A DNA stretch of 64,000 nucleotides from Auriscalpium vulgare (taxonomy: Eukaryota > Basidiomycota > Agaricomycetes > Russulales > Auriscalpiaceae): the NCBI GenBank assembly GCA_019915015.1, contig JAHBBC010000004.1, positions 1,984,001 through 2,048,000 of the forward strand, written 5' to 3'. Position 1 is the first letter of the stretch, and every line of letters begins with the position of its first letter. Shown piece after piece: positions 42,276-55,830 of this stretch. A model generated the notes under the pieces. The model made no database searches, was not told the DNA's origin, and saw nothing but the letters and a program-made list of their open reading frames with translations. Both the position numbers and the translations under genes were made by a program.

Positions 42276-45200
42276 ATGGACGCGTATGTACCCTCTTGTA
42301 TCACTGTGGAAGTCGCTCTGACGCGCTCTCAACAGCTTGGAACTGAACATCCACCAGCTGGTGCTCTCTGACCTCGCGGCGAGCATTGGCGCATCTCCTC
42401 ACGACTCCTCCGATGCAACTGTCGAAGCTTCCATCGACGTGATAACATCAAAGGTCACAACGCGTGCAGTGGATGATACTCAGGGCGTTAATGGCGATGC
42501 AAAGTCACTCATAGAGCAGAGGGTGTTCATGGTGCGTGTCTGTTAATCAGGTCGGTTTCGCCCTGGGTTGATGTCGCCATCCCAGCCCGCGTCCAGAGTG
42601 CGCTGCAACATAGGTTTTGCAGAGCTCGCAATCAACTTTCCCGATACGCTGGTGTCGAGTGCTGTCCCGGTTCTGTTAGACATCCTCAGAGATATCCCGT
42701 ACATTGAATTCGACCCTAACTTGACATGGGACGGTGAGCGCGCAAATATGCGGTAGGCTCAGCAGCTCTGAACGGTTTGTAGATTGGTCACTACCGGACC
42801 AGCTGGTTCACTCAACGGTGTCAGCCCTGCTGAAGCTTGCACACGTCCATTCTGACTACCGCAAAGTCATCCTGACAGCGATATCGACATTCACGTCCAT
42901 CCTCATCAAGGCTCTCCAGTCGGGCTCCCGTGCGCTGTTTATATACTCTTTCATATCTCGCATAGACACTCATGTATTTCTAGCTGTCGAAGTCCTCACC
43001 CATCATGCCCTGTCATTCCATGGTCTCTATCGTGCAGTCATCTCCACCCATTTTCCCTGGCAGTACCACGAATGGGATGCTCTCGCTGATGACTTGCACG
43101 TCCTTTTCTCTCCCGACCTCATCGAGCGGCTGAATCGCCTTCTCGTCGATGTTCTCCAGAGCGAGGAAGATCCAGACGTCACTCACTACATCCAGACCCT
43201 TGTCTCTCGCTATGTTGCTCGTGGTCGCCCGCTAAATGGGTACTTCCTTGTGTGCTGTGTCATTGAAGCGCAGTGGACCGTACTCGCGCAGGCGTTGTAC
43301 CCATCTGAGGTTCCCTCTACCCCCGACAAAGTAGAGGAGCCAGAGGCTGCCGCTGCCAACAAGGCATGGTCGGCTTTGACGTGGCAGGCTGTGCCCGACC
43401 CCAGTTGCTCAGACCCGAAGCACCATCAATCACTGAAGAAGTTGTTGGACTTGTCCATGCAATCTTTCACAGACCTCCTGGTGCAGATAGAGGAGATGGA
43501 TTCGGAGCCCTCGCTAGATACATATGCGTGGGAGACGATGTCGGAATGCCTGGTGCGTAATGTCTTCTGTTTCTAGACTCCTGCTGAGCGGTTGAATGCC
43601 CATTAGAAACTCGGTACAATCTGTACAGTGGCTATCGGGGATGTTGACTCTAGCTTGTTCTCCCGCCTGAAGGTCATCTTGAGTCCTGAGTCTCCGATCG
43701 CCGATAGTTTGGTCCAGGTTGCCGCCCTCAAGGCAGTCACTGTCCTCGTCCAGCAGTACGCCGTCATAGTATCCCGGTTAATGAGCACTCACGCTGTTCT
43801 AGCTTCCCGGAAAACGCCTCCTCCATGGCAGGACATCTGCGTCGCTTCGTGACCTCCCCTTTGCCTGCCTTTGAACACGAATTCGTCAGCGACACTCGTG
43901 CGCCCGCGCCTCTCTTCTCAGCAGCCAAATGCCTCTCTCTTTGTATCAAGGTGTGCGCAGTTTATTCATGCATGCTTGGCTTCAATGACGCGTTCTCAGT
44001 TGGCTCCCGGCGACGATCTTATCATGTCGAACATGTACTCCTTGCTCAACTACATCGCAGCCACTAGCAAGGAAGTGCATGAAGCTCTTAACGCCGCGAA
44101 CTCTCACCTGTTTTCTGGTTCTGACCGCTCGACTCTACACTCGGTCGACACCGGACTCTATGGATACACAGAGGACGAGAGGCGACTCATCGGTATCAGC
44201 ACGATCTCAGTGGTATCGAGGCTAGCATTGGAATTCAATCAAGACGATGTGAGAATTCTTTCCTGTCTAATGTGCTCGCCGTTCTGACACCGCCCGTGCA
44301 CCAGGTCACGAAGCTTACAATTGCGATGCTGGTGCAGCGCTTGCGCTCTGTGGAACCATATGCTGAGGCAGCCATTGCGCACAACCTCGTAGACTTGGCC
44401 TTGCAAGCTCCGGAAGCATCATTCATCGACATCGTCCGCGCATTCTCTTCTCTCAGCTTGTCTGCGAACTCGGACGATCCTCGTTTCTCGAACAACATGG
44501 TGAGCTACCGCCCGTTGGCCTGCTAAGGTCTTATCTAATCGACATCGCAGATCCTTGCGGCCCAAACTCGGTTGGCACAAGAACTTCACCACCGGCCCGA
44601 GTTCTACGACTTATACCTCAACGAATTGCTGTCTCTTTTCGGCGACAAGGGTGTGGCAATACAAAATGCCTCTGTGCAAAGCCACCCAGTCAAAGTATGT
44701 CGCTTATTTCCCTATCTGGTTCGAAACTGACCTACGCGTTTTTTAGGCTGAAGACATGATCGAGCAGCTTGTCTCTCTGCTCCTCCCGATAGACGCTCTT
44801 CTTAGCCATGCCGACTATCACCCCGAAATGCGAGCGTCCGCAGAGCTCGTGTCTCTGTTCCGGAATATGTGGTTTCTCTGTACCTTATTCCGATTCGCTG
44901 TACCGGACGACAAGGAGGTCTCCGCGACGGAATGGCGACGGCCTGCTTTATCGCGGATCGCGGTCAAGACGCCACCTCTGGTGTCGGAGGCAGCGCATGA
45001 CTCTCTGATGAGCGATGTCGAGTTCAACTCTTCCGTTCGGCTTGACTATGCCCACAATGTATGCGCTTCACATCTTAGCGAGTTTTCTAAAACTGAACGA
45101 GCATTGTGCAGGTATTGTCGAAGCACCGGTCGCTTCTTGCTACGTATCTCCCCCAACATGCCGTCGAGGTGCGCTCACTGTCGCCAGGGCTAGTCATCTT

Positions 45201-48200
45201 TCTGTTGGCCATGCACGATGTCGAAAGCATGCGGTCCGCAGCCGGGCTTCCAGCTTCGTTGTTGCTGTACTTCACGAACAGCAGCCTCAATAATCACCCG
45301 GAGCTTTTAGCTTGCATGGAGACCCTGGCAGAAAAGGTAAGTTTCATACCGTCACATCGTGCGACGGAAGTACTGGATATAAATTGGCGTCTTTATAGGT
45401 CATGAAGGAAGCTGTTCACGACCTCAATCTTCAAGCCAGAGAGCAGTCCCTGCCGGCTGAATTACTGACCGACCTTCAAGCTCTTCTTATAGGCAGCACT
45501 CACCGGGTGGCGAAGGCGCGCATCGTCGCCTCGAAGTACATGAACCGGCTCATCTCCTCATTTCCATCCCTGATGTGTGATCCATCGCTCGTGTTTGCGA
45601 TCCTAGAGGTATTGACGCTTCTCCGTCGAGCGTACGATAGCGAATTCGTGGACGAGGTAAGTTCGCAGCTTCCGAGGACCTCTGTGTCTGAATTCAAGGC
45701 CGTTGCGGTATAGTACAACCCAATATACGAATTCCATTCGGAACGAGCGGGTATCACGCTGCAATTGACAGACGATTACAAAGTCCGCGACGAAATTCTT
45801 GTCAACCTCCAGCGGAACGCGAGCAACTGGTTCGAGCTGACGCTGAGCCGAGCCCCGGGCGAGTTGCAGTCAACGCTACAGGTATGTCCATCCTCTGCGC
45901 GCCACCTGAAACTCCTCTTACTTAGAATGCCTTCCACGCAGAAATATCTCTCTGTCAATCAGTCCCTGACGCCGATCGACTCGGTGGATTTGGGAGCATC
46001 TGTTGCAGAGCACTTCGGGAAGGCTGTTGGTCCAGTCGAACGCAAGCTATGTACGTGCCCTCGTTCACATCGGCTTGCGTGATCTCAAAAGGACGCCTGC
46101 ACAGACTCTTTGACATTGCTCTCCAAGCACAAACCTGATCGAGCGAAGATTCTCGCCAGCCAGTTAGCTTCGAAGGGATATTTCACAGGGGAAATCGCTG
46201 GCCTGAGACTCGCATCCAGAAACGGTATTTGGAATCACATCCTGTACTCTGTCAGCCTTAAACAGGCTCATAGGTCATAATTTGGAGCAGCCGCCGAGCG
46301 AGAACGACAACATGGTGGAGTTAGCAGCTCTCAAGGCCAAGATGTCGGCGACACTCCGAGAGATCAGAGAGAAAAAGATCTCCTTGACTATCCAGGACTT
46401 GAAGCGCCTCCTTTTTCGCTGTGCGTCTGTGATCATCGCAGTGACGAAGGTGATTGGCGGTGCTTCATCTCCCGCTAGCCTATTGACAGTCTCTGGCTTA
46501 CAGTGCGAATACGCCCTCATTTATTATCTAGTTGCCTTACCATTTGAGGTCTTTACTCCGTCAGCCATCGCTGCAGGCATCGAGGTTGCAACATGGGTTA
46601 TATCAGAGCGACCGGAATTCGAGGTCGCGATGATGACGGAAATCAATGCCGCCTGGATGGCCACCATTAGACATGAGAAAGGCATTTTCTCTAAGGCACT
46701 CAAGTGAGTGTCAATGGCCTTTCCGCTTCATGAATGACGTCTTCTCCAAGTTACGACGATCCGTTCTACCACCCCGTGGATTATGCACCAACAGACAAAG
46801 ACAAGATTGACCGAGCGACAAGTCATGCGCGCCGAGTGCTGTCACCTCACACACTGATTTTACAGATGTGGTTCAGTAGACTGCAAGCAGCACGGTATCG
46901 ACGTCCCGGCCTCATGCTACTATTCCAGCGGATGGTGTTGCACTCGGCTAGGGCGCACCGCACAATGAGGTCCGTTCTCTCTTTATCAGGTCTTGCGCTT
47001 GCTAACGTCATGACAGTACACATCCGCTTGCTAGGGAGGCCAGATTTTCGTTCCTACTATTTGGCTTCGAGGCGCTGCAAAGCTCTCGGCTGGACTCTTT
47101 CTGCGAGCACGTGCTGCGGGAGAGTTTATACGTGACCGCGTTTTCCTGGTTCTCAGTGCGCTCACAGTGAGTTGACGTTGGATTGGTTTCGACCGCCGCT
47201 TCTAACCAGGCCGCAGATGGTCACATGGAGCAAATCGGGTGCAAATGGATGCTGATCACAGGCTATTGCAAGAGTTTTTGTCTGTCATCAATCTAGACAC
47301 GGCTCGTCTGTCGCATCAGATATCAAGTCTGGGGCCAATGCAAGCTGCTTCCATGAACTCGAGTGAGACCCTATAGGCTTCCATTAATTTGTTCTTACCT
47401 CACTGTGTCTAGCCTATGTGACTCGCATGAAGAACATGGCCGTACCATTGAAGCTGCTCCTTGAGAACGAGATGTACCGGCTGTCGGTTTGGGCTAATCC
47501 CATCAACGACCTCAAGCGCGGGCCCGACTACGTGCCGACTGTTGAGCGAACTTTGTTGGATGTAAGTGGCTATTTACTGTTGCTGGGGACTGCACTCAGT
47601 TCCCATCCAGAGCACGTGGATGTCTGCCATTCGGACAGTATGGGAGATCGACCCTGCCATTGCTGTCCACTTCACGGAACGGTTTAAGCACCCCATTGTT
47701 GCCAGTGAAGTTGGTCGGTCCGTTCGCTCCAATCCGAAGGACGTACTTCACGTTCCAGAGGCTCTGCGATTCCTGCTTGGCTCAAAATTAGACCTTCATG
47801 TCCGGCGTGATCTCAAGGTGAATCCGCACGGGGTTTTGAAATGATTCCGTGCTTACCATATCTACCAGTACCTCTTCATCTGGGATCCCGTGCCTCCCAT
47901 TATGGCAGTGACCTTCTTCGAGCCTCGGTATCACAACGACTCCTTGATCCTTCAATACGCCCATCGCGTGCTCGCCCAGCACCCAGTCGACTTGACATTC
48001 TTCTTTGTCCCTCAGATTGTTCAGGCCCTCCGATACGACGAGCGAGGTATGACATGTCTTGTCGTAGAAGCTGGTCAACTTACAACCAGTCCCAGGTTAT
48101 GTCAACCATTTCATCTTCGAGACGGCAAAGATATCGCAATTGTTCTGCCATCAAATCATCTGGAATATGAAAGCCAACTGTTACAAGGACGATCTGGCGG

Positions 48201-49904
48201 AAGTGGTGAGACGATCACAGTCCGTCGACGCTTCTCACACGCTCACATGGAGTTCCAGGAGGATCCTATGAAACCCGTTCTTGACCGCATAATGAGCCAA
48301 ATCATCGATGCGTTGTCCGGGGAAGCGAAGGACTTTTACGATCGCGAATTTGGCTTCTTCAATGAAGTCACATCAATCTCCGGTAAATTAAAGCCCTTCA
48401 TAAAGAAGACGAAGCCAGAAAAGAAGGCAAGTCCATCTTGCTGTTGTTTGGGAAATGTCTGACCGCGCACTTTATGCAGGCAAAGATTGACGAGGAGATG
48501 GCGAAGATCATCGTCGACGTCGGCGTGTATCTGCCGAGCAACCCAGACGGTAAGGTCATCGACATCGACAAGAAATCGGGTCGTCCGCTCCAGAGTCACG
48601 CGAAGGTACACTGGATCCAGCCTCGCTCCCGGATGCGCAATCTGATAGCAGTTCAGGCTCCCTTTATGGCGACATTCAAGGTTCGCAAAGAGTTGGTGGT
48701 GATTGACGCAGATCCGGACTCCTTGATCACGGGCGACGACGGCGGAGAAGAGCATCGCACAGTGCGCGACGTGTTGGTTCAGGCCATCTTTAAAGTCGGA
48801 GATGACTGTCGTCAAGACGTGCTTGCGCTTCAACTCATTGCCATGTTCAAGAATATCTTCACCGGCGTGGGCCTCACGTTGTACCTCTATCCGTACCGCG
48901 TCACTGCAACTGCTCCAGGCGTGAGTTGGTTCTGCACACCTTGTTCATCTGTAGCTTCCATAACAGTGATTTGTCTAGTGTGGTGTCATCGACGTGGTGC
49001 CGAACGCGACGTCTCGCGACGAAATGGGCCGCGCGAAAGTGAACGATCTGCTTGATTTTTTCGTGGCCAAATACGGCGGACAAGATACGGTGGCGTTCCA
49101 GAAGGCGCGACTGAACTTTATTCAATCTATGGCGGCATACTCCGTGGCTTGCTACATCCTGCAAATCAAGGACCGACACAACGGCAACATCATGATAGAC
49201 GGCGAGGGACACATCGTTCATATTGGTGCGCATTATAAGGACTGCCTCCGTTTGTCATGATTTAACGTGAATGGTTCCGCAGATTTTGGCTTTTTGTTTG
49301 ACATAGATGAGTACCTCGTATGCCAGTGTGGCCGCTGTAGACTCACTAAGATTGATGTTTGCGAATGATCACGTCCAGGAGTACGCCCTCCCTTTTCAAA
49401 TCAGGACTATCACATTGACCTCTATTGCGTTTTCCAGGGCGTGAAATTCGAGCCGAACTCGTTCAAGCTAAACCACGAGATGGTCGTGCTCATGGGCGGG
49501 CGCTACTCTCAAGGTTACGCGCTCTTCCAGCAGCTCTGCGTCAAAGCATTCCTCGCGATCCGGCCGCACGCGGAGCAGCTGATCAGCACCGTGCAGCTGA
49601 TGCTCGACACGGGCCTCCCGAGCTTCAAGGGCGAGGGCACGATCCGCCGCCTGCGCGACCGCTACGCGCTGCCCCTGACAGAGCGGCAGGCGGCGGATTA
49701 CATGATGGGCATCGTCAAGAACGCCCACGAGAATGTGCGCAGCACGGCGTACGATGAGTTCCAGAGGGTGAGCCGCCTCTCTTTGTTGGATAAACGCCCA
49801 GGTCTGACGACCCCTCCCATACTTGCAGCTGCAAAATGGTGAGCAGATTGCTTTGATGGTCAATATTGAATGTTAACCGGTCTCTAGGTATCCCTTACAA
49901 GTAG
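42276..49904 (+). CDS. STT4: Phosphatidylinositol 4-kinase, STT4/PI4K-alpha type
   Basis: Lipid kinase that makes PI4P at the plasma membrane. The gene spans 7.6 kb with many short introns. Exon 1 is only ATGGACGC (42276-42283), giving MDALELNIHQL after splicing. The long helical N-terminal part (42.3-47.8 kb) includes YYLVALPFEVFTPSAIAAG. The catalytic domain follows: PFMATFKVRKE (ATP lysine), VGDDCRQDVLALQ (about 48800), KDRHNGNIM (49168-49194) and HIDFGFLFDI, split by an intron after HI. Restoring the conserved IGPGGVKFEP across 49300-49450 needs an AT-AC intron (49307-49372) and an 8-nt exon (49373-49380). The gene ends ...FQRLQNGIPYK at the TAG 49902-49904, the family's conserved C-terminus. 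Several internal exon borders were not resolved. Confidence 0.94.
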
Positions 49905-50699
49905 AATTCGTCGGCCGTTTATTTTGCCTGTCGCGTTGATCTTGACCTTGAAATGTACACTTTCATATCGAATCGATATCATCGGTACCAACGTTAATGA
50001 CCTGTCCAACGACGGTCTGTTCGTGACCAGGCTTTCACTGAGAGTCTGAGCCAGTGACGAGGCAAGCATGTACGTGGTAAGTCTTACATAAGCATCTATG
50101 AAGTTGACGTCAGCCTGAGCATGGCCTTCTCAAGTTCGCCTTTGACCGTCCATTATTTCATATCTTTTGCTCCATAACATCGTTGTGGCAAGGTTCAATT
50201 CTGGGTACTGTCGGTTCGACAAGACAAGTAAACGCTGTCGAGGAAGTTGTACGGCCCGCCGTGAGGCTCAGGATATTCTGAGAGGTCAGCTGCAGAGAGA
50301 TCAAACTTCTCGTCTCGAACTACTCTGCATGGTCAAGCTGTCTTTGCGCAGCACCATCACCGTCCTTGTCAACTCTTGTGCGCGACGCTCCTCGATGTTC
50401 CTCCAGCGTCCGAACTTCCATTTGGCGTCTAGTTGGTGATCATCATCTGCAACAGGCCGTGCACCTACCTGCCCTTGCCATCCGCCCATCTGTCCCATCC
50501 ACACCCGCTTGGTCTCTGGGCTGAGTGGGTTCCGCTGCTGGAGGACACTTCCTCTTGGTTTCATTGTGATTCTGACACTGTGGGTACGCACGTCCTCACA
50601 GGGCATCTCTTTTCCCGCAAGCGGACGTGAGGCCTCGGGGTCCTGCGTCCCGTATTTACGAGGCATCGTAGCTCGCATCGTCTCTTGCCTCAGACCACC
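49905..50699 (+). promoter_or_regulatory. STT4 3' flank and P450 copy C upstream region
   Basis: Positions 49905-50020 are the STT4 3' flank, which is also duplicated near 27600. Positions 50095-50699 are the P450 upstream block, with TATGAAGTTGACGTCAGC (TGACGTCA at 50106-50113) and GCATCGTAGCTCGCATCG before the ATG. No other gene is seen. Confidence 0.5.
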
Positions 50700-52920
50700 A
50701 TGAGCGATGCAGGCATCCCAAGTCCCTTGCGTCTTCTCGCTCGGGTCGCCACCCTCGGTGTCGTGCGTCTCAACTCTCTCCACATGTGCTGCGCGAAGCT
50801 GACGCGGTTCTTTAGGCGACTCATTGGGCTCTCAAGCGCTACGAGCCAAACACGTATGCACCTGTCCTCGCCCTCATCTCCACCGTCCCCGCCCTCGTCC
50901 TCGCTTTCCCAGCCTCTCTGCAGGCCTTTCCCACCACAACGACTGCCGTTCTCGCATGCTACGCCACATACGTCACCGCGCTCTCCCTCTCCGTCCTGGT
51001 ATACCGCCTCTCGCCGTCCCACCCGCTCGCCAAATTCCCCGGTCCACTCCTGTATAGGGTGTCGAACTTGTGCGCGCTGTCGATGGTGTGGAATGGCACA
51101 CAGCACGTAGTCCTTCGGGAACTCCACGATCGCTATGGGCCCATCGTACGCGTCGGTGAGTGCTTCTTTTGTTCCTATTCTGCAGCACGACCCCATTATG
51201 GCTGCTAGGCCCGAACAAGCTGTCCGTGTGCAGTATCGACGGCATCCAAACGATCCTCGGCGCCGGTGGCGTGCCCAAAGGACGCAGTGCGTATGCCTCT
51301 CTCAATCTACGTCCGGTCCACTCATTGGCACATTAGCATACGAAGCTCGACAAGACCCGAACGCACCGCAGAACCTGCTCGTCCTCACTGGCAAGTCGCA
51401 CGCGGCACGCCGCCGCCTGTGGAACCGCGGCATGAGCCCCGAAGCGCTGCGCGAGTACGAGCGCTTCTTGCTCCTGCGCGCGACGCAGCTGTTCAGGAAG
51501 CTCGATGGACAGAAGGGGACTGTGGACGTGTCGGCGTGGATAAGCTATTTCGCGTGAGGGCTAGTTCGCGGGTTGGTACGCTCAGGTTGACTGATGGGGC
51601 TCGTAGGTTTGACTTTATGGGCGATATGGCGTACGTTTATCTCCTGCGTTTGTTTCTACCTTGGTTTTCATTGATCATCTAGGTTTGGCGGAGGCTTTGA
51701 AATGCTCGAAGATCCACGGGGTGACCGTGACATCCTCCGAAACCATATCAAAAACGCTATGCGGTGTGCATCACTTTCTGCTCGGTCATGCTCTCCGCGC
51801 TCATGGAATTCCTCCCTTCCTTTCAGCACTGTAGCAATCATATCCCAAGTCCCGTGGGGAGCTCGCACACTCCGCACTTTTCCCGTGTTCTCGCGCGATC
51901 TGCTTGCGATGCGTGCATTCGGCGTTAATTTCGCGACACAGCGCGTAAAGAGCGGATCGCAGGTCAAGGATCTGTGGTACCATTTGGTCGGTCTCCCCCT
52001 ACAAATTTTTCTCCATGGATCGATTGCTCATTTGTTGCCAGACCGACGAGGCGAAGCACGAAAAGACCACACCACCCATGTCGGACGTTGTCGCTGATGG
52101 CGTGCTCGCCATCATTGCTGGCGCCGACACCGTCGCCACTGCCACCCTCAGCGTGATTTACTACGTCCTCTCTACCGCCGACGTGAAGTACATGACCGCG
52201 CTGCAGCAGGAGGTGGACGAGTTTTTCGCGCGAAGTGACGCAGACTTGTTCGCTGCCGCGCGGGAGGCTGACACGCTGCCATTCCTCAATGCATGCATGT
52301 ACGCGCTCCTATGGCTCTCGTGCTCACACAAAGATTTGACCCTGTTGTCACAGAAATGAAGCCTTGCGGATGCAGCCGCCTGCGCCGACTTCAGGTACCC
52401 GCCGCGTCGTCGACGGCGCGCCGAAGGTCGTCAACGGGCAGTGAGCACACTCCCTGCTTCCAGCCAACTACCTCTCCCCTGCTCACACATTTCCAGGCTG
52501 ATCCCCTCAGGCACAGACGTCTACGTCCCGCCGTACGCCTTCCACCGCGACCCTGCCTACTTCAGCCCGCACACGAACACCTTCTGGCCCGAGCGCTGGC
52601 TGCTCTCCACGACCGCCGCTCTCGGCGCTCTCGGCCTTTCTGCCCCCGCGGCGTCCTCCGTCGTGCACAACGCCGACGCGTTCATCCCATTCTCGGCGGG
52701 CCCCGCGAACTGCGCGGGCCGCGCGCTCGCGTGGCAGGAGATGCGCGTCGTGCTCGCGTTGTTGGTGCACGGGTTCGACGTGCGGCTGGCCGCGGGCGCG
52801 GAGCGGTGGGAGGCGGAGCTGCTTGACCATTTTGTGATGGGCAGGGGCGCGCTGCCTGTTACGCTGGAGAGGCGGCGCGGGAGTGCCAGTCTCGATGCGC
52901 TGCTGGATGGGGCTGCGTAG
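50700..52920 (+). CDS. Cytochrome P450 monooxygenase, copy C
   Basis: Third paralogue, in the same orientation and exon structure as copy A. It starts MSDAGIPSPLRLL, with the hinge LAKFPGPLLYR, then FDFMGDMA, FGGGFEMLEDP, the AGADT I-helix, NEALRMQPPAPTS (ExxR), FWPERW and the haem loop FSAGPANCAGRALA, followed by WQEM where A and B have RQEM. It ends DALLDGAA. No frameshift was seen. It stands directly downstream of the STT4 gene and keeps the TGACGTCA promoter site. Substrate is unknown; the three genes probably share or have diverged in a detoxification or secondary-metabolism role. Confidence 0.92.
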
Positions 52921-53983
52921 GAGAGCGCCATTGGCCCCGGTAAGAGATTAGTGTTGGTATGCAATGTACAGTACCTGTTGTATTTGGAAACGCAGGTTTG
53001 TCTCGTCTTTCACTCTTTGCGAAATTGGCCATCGCAAGCGGCGGTCCGCTGAAGGTTCGTACAGCACTGAGCGTACCCCGTCTCCATGCAGCGAGCGAAC
53101 ATAGTCTCCTCAGTCAGTTCGCCATATAGTCTTAATTCCCACTGTGTGCGCAGTGACATTGATTTCGAACATTTTGCGGCAATGAAATTTCCTTTGTGCA
53201 CATCCACCGCTAAGTAACATAAATACAAGTCCAGAACGCATTGGTTTCCCCGCCGCCTACCCACGCCTGCTGATAAAGTCAAAGCAAGAGAAAGGCGCGG
53301 GCGAGCGTAACGGGCGAAATAGCAGGCAATAGTAAGCGAGTAATAAGCGTAAGGGTAGGTGGGGCGGGCAAGTGGTATCATCTGCGAAGATATATATATA
53401 CGAGGAGCCGGCGTGCGCAGTGTGCGCCGGGCCAACAGTCCGCACTGGGGACCGGAATCAATCTTGAATGGGCGGGCGAAAGAAGGCGGGAACGAGCGAA
53501 AGCGCAGCGCGTGAAAGTTCGTGCATGGGTGGGTAAGCGGAGACGGGAGAACGGGCGTGCGTGCGTGCGTGCGTGCGTGCGTAAGGTGCATATAGTGTGC
53601 ATGGAATGAGAAAAAAGGTTCAAGATCAGATCGTCAATGGAACCGAAACCAAACCGACTCGGATAACTGTCAATGTGCGCATGCGAAAATAGATATACTG
53701 TAGACAAAGTGCGGCGAGAAAAGTCCAATGAGGGGCGAATAGCAGATGATAATGTCATGTCTGTGCGAGGAGCAGGTGAATCGAGTCCGGGCAGCGTGGG
53801 ATCCCGCCGCTGCGCAATCGAAAACAGAAAAAAAACTTCACGGCAATCCGCGTCTGTGTGCGCCCGGACGCTAGGCCGACCCGCGGGCGACGACGACGAC
53901 GGAGGATAAAAATAGATATCAAATAGCCAACGGTGTAGAATATATCCGAGCACCCGCCCGCTCCGCCCGGCGTCCACGCTGCT
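52921..53983. other. Convergent intergenic region with (GTGC)n microsatellite
   Basis: This lies between the 3' ends of P450 copy C and the transporter gene. It contains a GTGC/CGTG microsatellite of about seven units at 53556-53582, a TATATATATA run near 53391, and low-complexity AT-rich sequence. Minus-strand open frames here are repetitive and unsupported. It may include long 3' UTRs. Confidence 0.5.
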
Positions 53984-55830
53984 CTATACCGTCGCGTTCT
54001 GCCGCGCAGCGGCCGCGTCGGCGGGCGAGACGCCCTGGGGCTGCTGGTGGTGATTCGGGAGGAGGATCGAGGGCATGCTGTGTGAGCGCATGGAGGAGAG
54101 GCCGGGGATGCTGCGCTCGGCGTGGTCGGTGGGGATGCGGCCGGCGAGCGACGGCGTCGGCGTCGTGGGCGACGAGTACGGCGACCCGGAGGGTGTGCGG
54201 CGTCCGAGCGATGGCACGAGGCTGAGCGGGAGGGGAGCGGGCGCACGGGGTACGGGTGGAGCGGCGCCATGGTCGCGTACGTCTCGGCGGGCGAGGACGA
54301 GCCGGTTGAGCTTACGGAGTCGAGGGAGATGGAAGAGGACTGCGTGGGCACGGGGGAGTACGCGAACGGGAGCGTGGACGAGCGGCGCGCGCGGAAGAAG
54401 GGCACGCGCTTGCCGTCGGGCTGGCTGTAGAGCCACGTCGCGGCGAGCACGACGCTGGCGCCGACGACGAACGACACCGTGATGTGGAAGTGGAAGAGCG
54501 CGACGCTTGCGAGGAAGGAGATGACGATGCTGAGGGACGTCGCGAAGCCCTTCATGATGTTGTCCGCGTACTTGATGACGAGCGCCGTGATGAGCCCGCC
54601 GAACACCTGCGTGAGGACGGTCGCCCACGCCCAGGGGGTGAAGTTGGCGAAGAGATGTGTGATGGAGGGAACGCTGTGGGCTGGCGCGAGCGGGGATGCC
54701 GACGGGGCGAGGATGACGGGGACCAGGGCCGGGAGGAGCGAAAAGAGCGAGAGCTGCACGTTGCGGACCCAGAGGTCGCCGGTCGAGTTTTTGAGCACCA
54801 TCTCGAAGTACACGCCCGCGAGCCCCGAGGTGAAGCACGCCGCGGCGACCGCGAGGAAGCCCTTGAAGGGCACCATCGTGTGCACGTCGTCGCCCGCGGC
54901 CACGGTGGCAGAGGAAGATCCGTGGGTCGCCGCGCCGCATTGGATTTGCACGATGCCCACGCCAAGCGCGAGGAAAAACAGCGCGAGCCACTTGAGGGGG
55001 GTGAGTTTCCTGCGGAGGAGAACGACTGAGAACGCGGCGGTGGTGAGGATTTTCATTTGGTAAGAAACTTGGAAGGTCGCGGCCTCTAGATTGGACGCGG
55101 CGACGAACTGGAGATTATTCTGGATTACTGTCGGGCGGTGCATCACGCATGAGTGCGGTCCAGAAGGAGGAAAGACGTAAGAGGGCACGCACCGTAGAGT
55201 ATAGCGGGGATGGAGAGCTTCCAGCAGTCCTGTCTAAACACCTCTTTGCCCAAGATGCGACACCGCGCGAGGAAGACGCGCGGGTGGAGAGCGGACTTGG
55301 CAACGGGGCTTGGGGAGTGACCTGGGGCGAGGGTATACTGGAGAGGTGTGAGCTCGACGCGGGAGAACGCGATGAGCAGAGAGATGAAGCCCTTGAGGAG
55401 CTCGGTCGCAAGGACAGCTGATGCAGCGGAGTAGGCGCGTGACGGGGGTGTCGATATGCGCGAGTAGTGCATGAGCAGTGCGAGGGCGGCATTCTGGACT
55501 GCCAGAGTCACCAATCTGCGTCGGACAACGGGTGGTGAGCACGGTGGACGACGAGGGCGACGGGGAGAGCAGCTCGGTCGTGCGCAGTGGCATTGCCTGA
55601 TAGGGCCATGGATATCGCCCCACTTGGACATGGACACACGACAGCGAGAGCCCCGCGACGCTGGGAAGGAGGACGTACGATATATATTTGAGCGGGACGC
55701 CGCAGAGGGTGGGGCAGCTTGGAGGGGGCGGTGGTGGTGAGGACGTCTTGCTCGAGCTTGGAGACGTCGAGTGGTGCGACTCCGGGCTGTTTTGCGGTCC
55801 AGAAGTAGAGCTTGTCGGCTGTTGGGGCAT
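53984..55830 (-). CDS. Nucleotide-sugar transporter (UDP-galactose transporter type)
   Basis: Golgi antiporter of the SLC35A/UDP-galactose transporter family, which imports a nucleotide sugar in exchange for UMP. It starts MPQQPTSSTS with a Ser/Pro-rich cytosolic tail, then PLKYIS. An intron (about 55516-55680) leads to LVTLAVQNAALALLMHYSR, ATELLKGFISLLIA and KLSIPAILY. A second intron (about 55127-55198) leads to VIQNNLQFVAASNL and QVSYQMKILTTA, the family signature, then several membrane helices ending SFVVGASVVLAATWLYS. The C-terminal tail changes frame after ETYATMAPLHP. A 32-nt GT-AG segment (54222-54253) would join it to LVPSLGRRTPSGSP and the stop at 53984. That is very short for an intron, so an indel is possible. 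Confidence 0.88.

Noticed and set aside
49307..49372. U12-type (minor) AT-AC intron
   Set aside because: The 5' site ATGAGTACC does not match ATATCCTT and no TCCTTAAC branch site is seen; a U2-type AT-AC intron fits better.
53010..53977. Minus-strand frames between P450 C and the transporter
   Set aside because: They are full of microsatellite-encoded repeats (HARTHART) and hydrophobic low complexity; no motif or intron supports them.
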